The notes under the pieces were generated by a model. That model had not been told where the DNA came from and searched no databases. It saw only the letters and a list, made by a program, of their open reading frames with translations. The position numbers were made by a program, and so were the translations under genes. Below, piece after piece: positions 1 to 7,565 of a stretch of 12,184 nucleotides of DNA (positions within the stretch are counted from its first letter, which is position 1; each line of letters opens with the position of its first letter). This DNA is from Chloroflexota bacterium. GTDB taxonomy: Bacteria; Chloroflexota; Anaerolineae; 4572-78; J111. The DNA is taken from NCBI GenBank assembly GCA_003694775.1, contig RFJV01000523.1:1-12184 (forward strand). Direction: 5' to 3'.

Positions 1-3000
1 CCCCGCCGCCGCCCACCATCACCACCACGACCACGGCGACGCCCACCACCGCCCCCGTCGTTACCCTGACGGTCACCGCAACCCCTGAGGTCACGTCTAC
101 CCCCGCGGTCACCACCACCCCGGCCATTACCGCCACCCCAACGGTTACGGTAACCCCGGAAATCACCGCCACGCCAACCGTCACCGCCACGCCAACCATC
201 ACCGCCACGCCAACCATCACCACCACGCCAACCATCACCACCACACCGACCGTCACCGCTACACCGGTGGTCACGGCCACGCCGACTATCACTGCTACGC
301 CGGTCATAACGGCGACCCCGGAAATTACAGCCACTCCGGAAATCACAGCGACCCCCACCATTACCCCCACGCCGCCGGCTCCACGGGCCGCGGTGGCTTC
401 GTACCAGCTTCAGTTGATTGTCCGCGAATACAATTCCGGCGCGCCGATTGAAGATTTTGCCTTTTTGATTAATGAGGATAACACCGGCAACCCCAACAAT
501 CCCAACAACCTGCCTTCCACAACCGGCATGGCCAGCCACAGCCCCGTAGTGGCGACTGGCGTTATCACACCCGGTACGCCCAACGCCGGCTCGCCTGGCT
601 CGTACCAGATTCAGGTGCCGGAAATCAACACCACCATCCCCGGCGAAATCGACCGCTACCTGATTACCGTCCGGGCGGCAGGTTACAAGGTGGGCGGTAC
701 ACACTTCAACGCCAACAGCCAGGTGGTGCTGGTCGAACTGGTGAAAGACCCTCTGCCGCTTTCTACCCTGCGCGTGCATGTTTTCCATGACAACCACCCC
801 GTCAACGGTGAAAACGATATTCCGGTGGAGCAGGGTATTCCCGGCTTCCACGTTATCATCGAAGACACCGTCGGCGAGCTGACCGTGGACTGGTTTGGCA
901 ACCCCTTGTGTACCAACTATGTCCGCGACGGCAACGGCAATATCCAGTTCGACGGCAACGGCGACCCCATCATCGACCCGGCCAATCCCGGCGGCTACTG
1001 TGTTACCGATGCCAACGGCGACCTGGTTATCGACACCCTGCCGCGCGGCAAGTACGAAATTATTGCCTCTCCGCCCGACGGCACCGACTGGGTGCAAACA
1101 ACCACCATCGAGGGGACACCCGTCATCGATGCCTGGCTCGAAGAAGGCAGTAGCGGCTTCAGCCCGCGGGAAGGCTTCCAGACAGCCGGGGTGTGGATTG
1201 GTTTTGTCCGCCCCATGGATAACTGGAACGACCCGGCTGTGCCGGGACGCATCAGCGGCACCGTCCGGACTATCGAGGAATGGACGCCGCCCGAACCCCC
1301 CGCACCGCCGCTCAAGCTCACCGACCCCGTAGACCGCCCCTGGATTGCCCTCACCGACATCGGCGGTACGGATGAGCAGGTCTACCTGGGCCGCGGCAAC
1401 CCGGACGGTACATTTGTCATCGACAACGTGCCCGAAGGTCTCTACCAGATGGCTATCTGGGATGAAAACCTGGACTACATCATCGCTTTTTACACCGTCC
1501 AGATTCCGGAAACGCCCCAGTTTGATATTGACAACAACCCCCAGACCGTCCATATGAACGCCTACAACCCCAACGGCGATGGCGTCGGTATTCCGCGCTG
1601 GTTTGGCTGGTTCTCCGGGCATGTCTTCCAGGACCTCAACAAAAACGGTCTCTACGAACCCGGCGAACCCGGTATCCCCAATGTGGAACTGCTGATGCGC
1701 TTCCGCGACGGCAGTATTCGCTACACCACTATCACCGATAACAACGGTTACTACGAGTTCCCCGAAGTGTTCGAGCTGGAGAAGTTCTACGTAACCGAGG
1801 TGGGCTTCACCAACATGGGTATTACCGGGGCCACACTCCATAATGAGCTGAACATTTACGACCCCAACGACCCATCGACCTACACCCGCTTCCCCGACGT
1901 GCTGACCGTGACCAACCTGAACTGGGCCGCCAAGCGCACCATAGTGGATTGGGGCAAGTATCCCTACGATGTGGGCGAAAACGGCGGCATCTCCGGCATT
2001 GTCCAGTATGCCACCACCCGCAATGAGTTCGACGCCCACCTGCAGGCAACCGAGGATTACGAACCCGGTATCCCGGATGTCACCGTCAATCTGTATGCCT
2101 ACAGCGGCGACCCGGCCAACCCCATCGGCCAGTTCCTCCAGAGCACCCAAACCGACCACTACCAGCATCCCACCGGCTGTGACGCCACCGACTCCCTCGG
2201 CAACCCCATCCCCGACCCGCTGAATATGGGGCCAAACTGCATCGAAGTGCCCAATATTTCCAACGAGGTCAAGGATGGTGTGTTCGACGGCGGCTACGCC
2301 TTCGACGGTCTGCCACCCGGCGATTATATCGTGGAAGTGGTTCCACCGCCCGGCTACAAGATTGTGACCGAGGAAGACCTGAATACCGCCGACGGCAACG
2401 CTTTACAGCCGGCCCTGCCGCCTTCGGGCTGTGTGGGCGACCTGTTCCAGCCACAAGTTCCCGACCAGTACGACAGCCCCTTTGATGCCTTCAATGACGA
2501 CGGAACCTACAAACCGGGGCGGGAAAACCTGTTCAGGCACTTGTGCGATAAGAAGTTTGTCACCCTGCACGACAGGCAGAACGCCGGTACCGACTTTTAC
2601 CTGATGACCGACAACGCCGTGCCCATTCCCGGACGCATCTACGGCTTCCTGCTCGACGACCTGAACATCGAAACCAGCCGCGACAAAATCTACTACGGCG
2701 AAAAGCGGGGCGTGCCCCATACGCCGGTTGGTATCCGCGACTTTACGGGCCGGCTCATCACTATGCTGGAAACGGACGAAAACGGCATCTTTGAGGTGCT
2801 CCTGCCCTCTACCTATGTTGCCGACTGTCCTATCCCGTCCGGTGTTTGCCCGGCGATGTACCTGGTGGTGGGCAACGACCCCGGCGACCCCGGCAACCCC
2901 ACCCCCAACTACAACCCCAACTACCAGACCATCACCTTTGTCTTCGATGTCTGGCCCGGAAAAACCACCTACGCCGATGTGGCGGTCTTCCCCATCACGG

Positions 3001-6000
3001 CCTTTACCCCCTTCCCCGGTGGACAGTTCGGCCAGCCGGCGATGTGCGGTCTGGCCCCGGATGAACCCCAGCTTTACTTTGTGGACCGGGTCTTCTACCA
3101 TATCGCCAACGGCGCAGACCCCAACCTGACTATCACCGGCGCCGGCTTTGGCGCGACGCAGGGCACGGTTACCCTGGGCGGGGTGGAACTGCCGGTAGAA
3201 AGCTGGACCGATACCGCCATCACCGTGGACCTGCCAACCAACGGCGACGCCAACAGCGGCCCCAATGCCGACCATCCCGGCGCTACCGTCCCCGACCCCG
3301 GCCCGCAACAGCTCCTGATTACCGCGGCCAACGGCAAGGTCAGCCCCAACGGCCTGACCATCCACGTCCGCGGCCCCGGCTACGACCCGCCCCGGCTGGT
3401 CGTGCCCACCCAGTATCCCACCATTCAGGACGCGCTCAACGCGGCAGAAGATGGCGACCTGGTCATCGTGGAGCCGGGGGTCTACATCGACCCGTTCACC
3501 GTTGACAAGGCGGTGAAAATCCAGGGGTACGGCCCCGGCGCACCCGACGGCCTCGGTACAGGCGGGTCGGTGCTGGACCAGCGGTTTATCCTGAACGCCA
3601 TTGGCTTCCAGTTTGTCAACGTGGACCCCACCGGCGACTACAATCCGCAGATTGACGGATTCCTGATTGCCAATGCCCGCGATGAGCAGGACATCGGCGG
3701 CGGACTGCATGTCAACAGCAACACCAATGGCGTGGAAATCAGCAACAACGTTATCCGCACCAACGGCGGCAACTTTGGCGGCGGTATCACCATCGGACAG
3801 CCGTACCTGGGCGATAACAACAACGATAACGTTTCTATCCATCACAACCGCATCCACAACAACGGCGGTATCAGCCTGGCCGGCGGCCTGGGTATCTTCA
3901 ACGGCGCCGACAACTACGAAATCGCCTACAACGACATCTGCGGTAACTACTCCGGCGAATACGGCGGCGGCATCTCCCACTTTGGCCTCAGCCATAACGG
4001 GAGCATCCACCACAACCGTATCTACTACAACAACGCCTTTGACGAAGGCGGCGGTATCATCGTGGCCGGTGAACTGCCCATCCCCCAACCCGGACAGCCC
4101 CTGCCGCTGACCAACGGCGCCGGCGCTGTAGACATCTACAACAACCTGGTGCAGGCCAACCTGTCCAATGACGACGGCGGCGGCATCCGCCTGCTCCAGC
4201 CGCTGGACTATTCCATCAACATCTTCAACAACGTGGTGGTCAACAATGTCTCTACCGACCTGGGCGGCGGAATTGCCCTGGACGATGCGTCGAACGTGAC
4301 TCTGGTCAACAACACCATCGCCCGCAATACCAATACCTCCACCGCCGAAGATAGCGACGGACTGCCGCACGCCGCCGGCCTTGTTTCCGAAGGCTACAGC
4401 CTGCCCTTCACCAACTACCTGGAAGGCAAGCAGGCCGGCTCGTCGGCCCCCGGTTATCCGGACCCGGTGATGTTCAACAACATCTTCTGGGAAAATCAGG
4501 CCTATACCTGGGATGCCACCACTCTGACCCTCAACTTCGACAGTATCCGCGACATCGAGGTCTTCGGCGCGGTCGGCACGCTGACCGGCGAAACCGACCC
4601 CACCAACCTGATTGGCGTTGACCCGCTGTTCGTGTCGCCGTACGACACCCAGCTAACGGCCACCGTCTTCCGGATGGAACCGAACTTCATCGATGTAAAA
4701 ATGGTAACGGTTGGCCTGCCGCTCTCCCAGCAGGGCGACTACCACATCCAGACCGGCTCGCCTGCCGAAGACGGCGGTATCGACCAGGTGGCAGGAGTGT
4801 ACGCCCCCTGCGACGACTTCGATGGCGACGGTCGCCCGTACAACGGTGCACACGACATCGGCGCGGACGAGCTGGTGAACGGAACTCTCGGCCCGTGCGT
4901 GTCGCCTGGCGCAGGCTACGGCGTGGTGCTCTCGCCCGGACAGGATGTCCAGCTAACCGTGCCGCTGGCAACCCAGGCCGTGCTGAACCATACCGTGACC
5001 AACATCGGCGGTCTGCCCGACGCCTACAACCTGTCGGTCACGGTGACGGCTTCGGACGCCAGCGTGTGGACGGCCACGGTTGACCCGGCCACGACCGGTA
5101 CACTCAACCCCGTTGAAAACGAGGCGGTGCAGGTCACGGTTCCCATTCCGGCCGGCGTTATCAGCGGCACGGTGGCAACCGTTACCCTGACCGCGGTCTC
5201 GGACAGCGACCCGGCTGTCACGGCCTCGGTCATCGACACCATCACCGTGCAGACCACCACCCTGGCGGTTCTGCCGCAGGCCACCTTCTATCTGTCTACC
5301 CAGCGGAATGCCAGACAGCTTGGCAGTTTGACCCGCGTGCGCAATGAAGACATTGTCGGCTTTGATGAGACGATTGGCGACTACATTATGGTCTTCGATG
5401 GCTCCGATGTGGGCATCGGCGGCACAGACGTAGACGCCTTCGACATCCAGGTGGGCAATGGCGGCATCGTCACCCAGATACTGATGTCCTTCCGGGCCGA
5501 AACAACCCTGCCGGGTGTTGGGGTGGTAGACGATTCCGACATCGTCAGCTTTGTGCCGACCTCGCTGGGTGAGGTAACTGCCGGAACGTTCTCCCTGTTC
5601 TTCGATGGCTCGCAGGTGGGCTTGACCACCAACGGCGAGGATATCGACGCCCTGCACCTGCTGGAAGGCGACCTGCTGGTCATCTCCACGGTCGGGACGG
5701 CCCGTGTACCGGTTGATACAGTGAACGGCGGCGGTACGGTGGTTGCCCGTGATGAAGACCTGCTCCTGTACCAGATGCAGGACCCGCAGGCCCCCAGCGC
5801 CGCGGGCGGTACATGGAGCCTCTACTTCGATGGCTCCGACGTTGGCCTGGCAACCAGCTCCAGCGAGGACATCGACGCGGTCTACGTTGCCCCCGATGTG
5901 ACCGAAATCTTCTTCTCCACAGTGGGCAATGTGGGCGTGACCGGTACTGCCGGGGTAGATGAAGACGTGATTATCTGTGTCAGCCCGGTGACCGGCCCCA

Positions 6001-6098
6001 ATACCGCCTGCAACGGCGACTTCGACACCTTCTTCATCGGGGCCGACTTTGGGCTGGGCACGAACGGTCAGGATATCGACGCCATCGACTTTCCGTAA
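1..6098 (+). CDS. Giant modular surface protein, 5'-partial (Thr/Pro linker, Cna-B-like domains, IPT/TIG, beta-helix, C-terminal repeats)
   Basis: The frame is open from the first complete codon (position 3) to TAA at 6096-6098, giving 2031 visible residues. The true start and signal peptide lie upstream. Visible order, counted from that codon: Thr/Pro hexapeptide repeats (about 5-125); beta-sandwich modules of the carboxypeptidase-regulatory/Cna-B kind (about 130-1000), the clearest an SdrD-B-like unit at nt 1605-1810 with DLNKNGLYEPGEPGIPNV and DNNGYYEF; an IPT/TIG domain (nt 3078-3380); a right-handed beta-helix opening with YPTIQDALNAAEDGDLVIVE (nt 3397-4760) with recurring GGGI/GGGL and NN turns; an 'anchor Q'-type end with DFDGDGRP and HDIGADE (nt 4738-4872); a beta-sandwich (nt 4917-5260); and four acidic repeats (nt 5343-6095). 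No enzyme active site, LPXTG motif or C-terminal membrane helix is seen. The likely role is adhesin, matrix or scaffold. Its link to the oxidase genes rests only on co-orientation and the 92-bp gap. Domain names are by pattern recognition. Confidence 0.9.
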   Translation, partial: PPPPTITTTTTATPTTAPVVTLTVTATPEVTSTPAVTTTPAITATPTVTVTPEITATPTVTATPTITATPTITTTPTITTTPTVTATPVVTATPTITATPVITATPEITATPEITATPTITPTPPAPRAAVASYQLQLIVREYNSGAPIEDFAFLINEDNTGNPNNPNNLPSTTGMASHSPVVATGVITPGTPNAGSPGSYQIQVPEINTTIPGEIDRYLITVRAAGYKVGGTHFNANSQVVLVELVKDPLPLSTLRVHVFHDNHPVNGENDIPVEQGIPGFHVIIEDTVGELTVDWFGNPLCTNYVRDGNGNIQFDGNGDPIIDPANPGGYCVTDANGDLVIDTLPRGKYEIIASPPDGTDWVQTTTIEGTPVIDAWLEEGSSGFSPREGFQTAGVWIGFVRPMDNWNDPAVPGRISGTVRTIEEWTPPEPPAPPLKLTDPVDRPWIALTDIGGTDEQVYLGRGNPDGTFVIDNVPEGLYQMAIWDENLDYIIAFYTVQIPETPQFDIDNNPQTVHMNAYNPNGDGVGIPRWFGWFSGHVFQDLNKNGLYEPGEPGIPNVELLMRFRDGSIRYTTITDNNGYYEFPEVFELEKFYVTEVGFTNMGITGATLHNELNIYDPNDPSTYTRFPDVLTVTNLNWAAKRTIVDWGKYPYDVGENGGISGIVQYATTRNEFDAHLQATEDYEPGIPDVTVNLYAYSGDPANPIGQFLQSTQTDHYQHPTGCDATDSLGNPIPDPLNMGPNCIEVPNISNEVKDGVFDGGYAFDGLPPGDYIVEVVPPPGYKIVTEEDLNTADGNALQPALPPSGCVGDLFQPQVPDQYDSPFDAFNDDGTYKPGRENLFRHLCDKKFVTLHDRQNAGTDFYLMTDNAVPIPGRIYGFLLDDLNIETSRDKIYYGEKRGVPHTPVGIRDFTGRLITMLETDENGIFEVLLPSTYVADCPIPSGVCPAMYLVVGNDPGDPGNPTPNYNPNYQTITFVFDVWPGKTTYADVAVFPITAFTPFPGGQFGQPAMCGLAPDEPQLYFVDRVFYHIANGADPNLTITGAGFGATQGTVTLGGVELPVESWTDTAITVDLPTNGDANSGPNADHPGATVPDPGPQQLLITAANGKVSPNGLTIHVRGPGYDPPRLVVPTQYPTIQDALNAAEDGDLVIVEPGVYIDPFTVDKAVKIQGYGPGAPDGLGTGGSVLDQRFILNAIGFQFVNVDPTGDYNPQIDGFLIANARDEQDIGGGLHVNSNTNGVEISNNVIRTNGGNFGGGITIGQPYLGDNNNDNVSIHHNRIHNNGGISLAGGLGIFNGADNYEIAYNDICGNYSGEYGGGISHFGLSHNGSIHHNRIYYNNAFDEGGGIIVAGELPIPQPGQPLPLTNGAGAVDIYNNLVQANLSNDDGGGIRLLQPLDYSINIFNNVVVNNVSTDLGGGIALDDASNVTLVNNTIARNTNTSTAEDSDGLPHAAGLVSEGYSLPFTNYLEGKQAGSSAPGYPDPVMFNNIFWENQAYTWDATTLTLNFDSIRDIEVFGAVGTLTGETDPTNLIGVDPLFVSPYDTQLTATVFRMEPNFIDVKMVTVGLPLSQQGDYHIQTGSPAEDGGIDQVAGVYAPCDDFDGDGRPYNGAHDIGADELVNGTLGPCVSPGAGYGVVLSPGQDVQLTVPLATQAVLNHTVTNIGGLPDAYNLSVTVTASDASVWTATVDPATTGTLNPVENEAVQVTVPIPAGVISGTVATVTLTAVSDSDPAVTASVIDTITVQTTTLAVLPQATFYLSTQRNARQLGSLTRVRNEDIVGFDETIGDYIMVFDGSDVGIGGTDVDAFDIQVGNGGIVTQILMSFRAETTLPGVGVVDDSDIVSFVPTSLGEVTAGTFSLFFDGSQVGLTTNGEDIDALHLLEGDLLVISTVGTARVPVDTVNGGGTVVARDEDLLLYQMQDPQAPSAAGGTWSLYFDGSDVGLATSSSEDIDAVYVAPDVTEIFFSTVGNVGVTGTAGVDEDVIICVSPVTGPNTACNGDFDTFFIGADFGLGTNGQDIDAIDFP
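72..377 (+). repeat. 18-bp tandem repeat encoding [IV]-T-x-T-P-x hexapeptides
   Basis: Sixteen complete 18-bp units plus a partial one encode consecutive [VI]TxTPx hexapeptides, the last position being mostly Thr, Glu or Val. Units at 162-251 are nearly identical at the DNA level (atcaccgccacgccaacc type); units toward either end have drifted by synonymous changes. The protein would be an extended, Thr-rich, possibly O-glycosylated stalk. Less regular Thr/Pro sequence continues to the left edge, so the full length cannot be seen. Near-identical core units suggest recent copy-number change, and the region could be prone to assembly collapse. Confidence 0.9.
5343..6095 (+). repeat. Four C-terminal protein repeats (EDI…FDGSDVGL…EDIDA type)
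   Basis: Four diverged units start at 5343, 5529, 5751 and 5958. Each opens with an acidic [DE]-[DS]-[DE]-[ILV] turn, then a strand ending in FDGSDVGI, FDGSQVGL, FDGSDVGL or FIGADFGL, then DVDAFDI, EDIDALHL, EDIDAVYV or QDIDAIDF; units 2 and 3 then continue with a STVG strand. Unit 4 stops right after DIDAIDFP and lacks the STVG part, so the gene ends inside a unit. The Asp-rich loops could bind calcium, which is inference. No enzymatic motif is visible. Confidence 0.8.
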
Positions 6099-6112
6099 GA
6101 CAGCGTGCTTGC

Positions 6113-6153
6113 CCCGACCTTGCCGCCGCAAAGAACTGCGGCGGCAGGTCGGG
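6113..6153 (+). other. Strong intergenic hairpin between the giant gene and the first oxidase gene
   Basis: Arm CCCGACCT (6113-6120) plus GCCGCCGC (6122-6129) pairs with GCGGCGGC (6138-6145) plus AGGTCGGG (6146-6153). This gives 16 base pairs with one bulged T at 6121 and an 8-nt loop. No T-run follows, so it is not a standard intrinsic terminator. It may mark an RNA-processing, stability or attenuation point that sets different expression for the giant gene and the oxidase genes. The rest of the 92-bp gap holds only the next ribosome binding site, AAAGGAG at 6177-6183. Confidence 0.75.
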
Positions 6154-6190
6154 ACAGCCAGTACCTGGTATTAACCAAAGGAGAACAGCT

Positions 6191-7528
6191 ATGAACCGAA
6201 AATTAATCCCTCGCAAGTACAGTCGACGAGACTTTCTGAAATGGGGTGTCCGGGGAACCCTGGGCATCGCTCTGGCCGGCAGTGCGCTGTCTACCCTTCG
6301 ACCACAGCAGGCGGTTGCCGGAACAGGCCGGCCCTTCCTGACCCCCAACCCTGGCCCGGTTGCTCGACCGGACGGTCAAACAGCCGTGCGCCATCTGCGG
6401 TTTGGTGCTACCGACGGCTTCCTGTCTCTACCCGGACGCCGGGTCAACAGCCCTGCCGGCGGGGTGTATATGTTTGGCTTTGTTCTGGGAGAGGTGACCG
6501 ACTCTATCGGCGACTTCATCCAGAAATACAAGGGACGCGTCCGGACACCCGCCCCCATTGTGGATGTCACCGAAAATCAGGATGTCTACATTACCCTGAC
6601 CAATCTGGGTTTTGAACAGCGCCCCGACCTGGACGACTCCCATACCATTCACTGGCACGGCTTCCGCAACCCCAACTCTGTGTTCGACGGTGTGCCGGAG
6701 GTGTCCATCTCCGTACCGGTAGCCCGCGATTTTCCCTACTTCTTCCGGCCTCGTGACGAGGGAACGTATATGTACCACTGTCACTTTGAAGACACGGAGC
6801 ACGTGCAGATGGGCATGGACGGTATTGTCTTTGTCCGTCCCCAGCCGGGCGCCGGAATTACCCCCTATCACGCCTACGCCGACTTTTCTACCGCCTTCGA
6901 CCGGGAATACACCCTCCTGCTCAACGAAGTGGACACCATCCCCCACGACAACCTGCTGGCCGTTCAGGGCTTTGTCTGGTCGGATTACAAGCCCAACTAC
7001 TGGGTTATCAACGGGCGCTCCTACCCCGATACCCTGTACACCGACCTGGATTTAGCCAACGAGGTCGACGCGGTGGCGGCGGAGCTGAAAAACCGCCAGC
7101 CCGTTTCCTCCCTTATCCAGGCCAACCCCGGCGAAAAAATCCTTCTGCGTATGGCCTCCCTGGGGTACGAACAGCACGCCATGCAGATGATGGGCATCCG
7201 GATGCGGGTGGTCGGCCAGGACGCCACTTTCCTGGGGCCGCTGGCCTACGACACCCATACCATCTACATCGGTCCCGGCGAGGCCCGCGATGCTATCTTT
7301 GTAGCTCCGCCGTACAATCCCAACCTCCCCGGCGGCACCGACGCCGCCGGCGATTACAACGTGTACTGGTTCAAAAACCGAAACTACCAGCGGTTGGTCA
7401 ACGACCGGGAACCCGGTCTGGGGGGAATGATTACCCAGGTGCGTGTGTATGCCCCCAACCCCGACAACAGTCCAAGTTTACCAACCCAGGAATGGCCGAA
7501 CCAGACTTTTCCTCGACCTACCGTATGA
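6191..7528 (+). CDS. Two-domain multicopper oxidase subunit carrying the type 1 copper site, Tat-exported
   Basis: 445 residues; AAAGGAG lies 7 nt before the ATG. The N-terminus has a twin-arginine signal (SRRDFLKWG, residues 11-19, then a hydrophobic stretch to about 36), so it is exported folded. Domain 1 has HTIHWHG (151-157) and HCHFEDTEHVQMGM (196-209). By family knowledge H151, C197, H204 and M209 are type 1 copper ligands, and H154, H156, H196 and H198 are half of a trinuclear cluster. C197 is the only cysteine. Domain 2 (about 235-420) has the cupredoxin frame, but the HPxHxHG position reads HAMQMMG (329-335) and the HCH position has YWFKNRNY, so the other four histidines are missing. 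Alone it should hold type 1 copper but no complete trinuclear cluster; the next gene has the missing half. Five residues, not three, separate HCH from the next His. The substrate is unknown. It is not NirK-like, because HWHG and HCH are both present. Confidence 0.92.
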   Translation: MNRKLIPRKYSRRDFLKWGVRGTLGIALAGSALSTLRPQQAVAGTGRPFLTPNPGPVARPDGQTAVRHLRFGATDGFLSLPGRRVNSPAGGVYMFGFVLGEVTDSIGDFIQKYKGRVRTPAPIVDVTENQDVYITLTNLGFEQRPDLDDSHTIHWHGFRNPNSVFDGVPEVSISVPVARDFPYFFRPRDEGTYMYHCHFEDTEHVQMGMDGIVFVRPQPGAGITPYHAYADFSTAFDREYTLLLNEVDTIPHDNLLAVQGFVWSDYKPNYWVINGRSYPDTLYTDLDLANEVDAVAAELKNRQPVSSLIQANPGEKILLRMASLGYEQHAMQMMGIRMRVVGQDATFLGPLAYDTHTIYIGPGEARDAIFVAPPYNPNLPGGTDAAGDYNVYWFKNRNYQRLVNDREPGLGGMITQVRVYAPNPDNSPSLPTQEWPNQTFPRPTV

Positions 7529-7551
7529 CAGGGCCGGTATGAGCCTGCAAG

Positions 7552-7558
7552 AAAGGAG
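7552..7558 (+). promoter_or_regulatory. Ribosome binding site that fixes the second cupredoxin gene's start
   Basis: AAAGGAG ends 7 nt before ATG 7566. The frame is open back to 7443, but those codons overlap the end of the previous gene, encode a hydrophilic stretch, and neither upstream start has a ribosome binding site. The 7566 start also puts a basic n-region (RKRLK) and a hydrophobic core at the N-terminus, as a secretion signal requires. Confidence 0.85.
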
Positions 7559-7565
7559 ACAGAAG

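Noticed and set aside
267..269. GTG as the start of the giant gene
   Set aside because: The same frame is open with the same Thr/Pro repeat back to position 3, and there is no ribosome binding site before 267. The start must be upstream of the window.
72..377. CRISPR array
   Set aside because: The 18-bp units are contiguous with no spacers, and every unit is in frame encoding Thr/Pro hexapeptides.
2403..4370. 655-codon antisense open frame, and other long minus-strand frames (4953-6131, 7590-8441, 8731-10926)
   Set aside because: They lie wholly or mostly opposite genes with clear domains, have low-complexity composition typical of the reverse frame of GC-rich coding DNA, and show no recognisable motif.
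3397..4872. NosD-type copper maturation protein for the beta-helix part
   Set aside because: The repeat is a generic right-handed beta-helix ending in an 'anchor Q'-like DIGADE block within a giant surface protein; no NosZ or other nos gene is present.
6191..7528. Copper nitrite reductase (NirK)
   Set aside because: HWHG and HCH motifs are multicopper oxidase features; the NirK arrangement does not have the HCH pair.
7443..7565. Upstream extension of the second cupredoxin gene
   Set aside because: It overlaps the previous gene's end in another frame, lacks a ribosome binding site and would bury the secretion signal; ATG 7566 has AAAGGAG.
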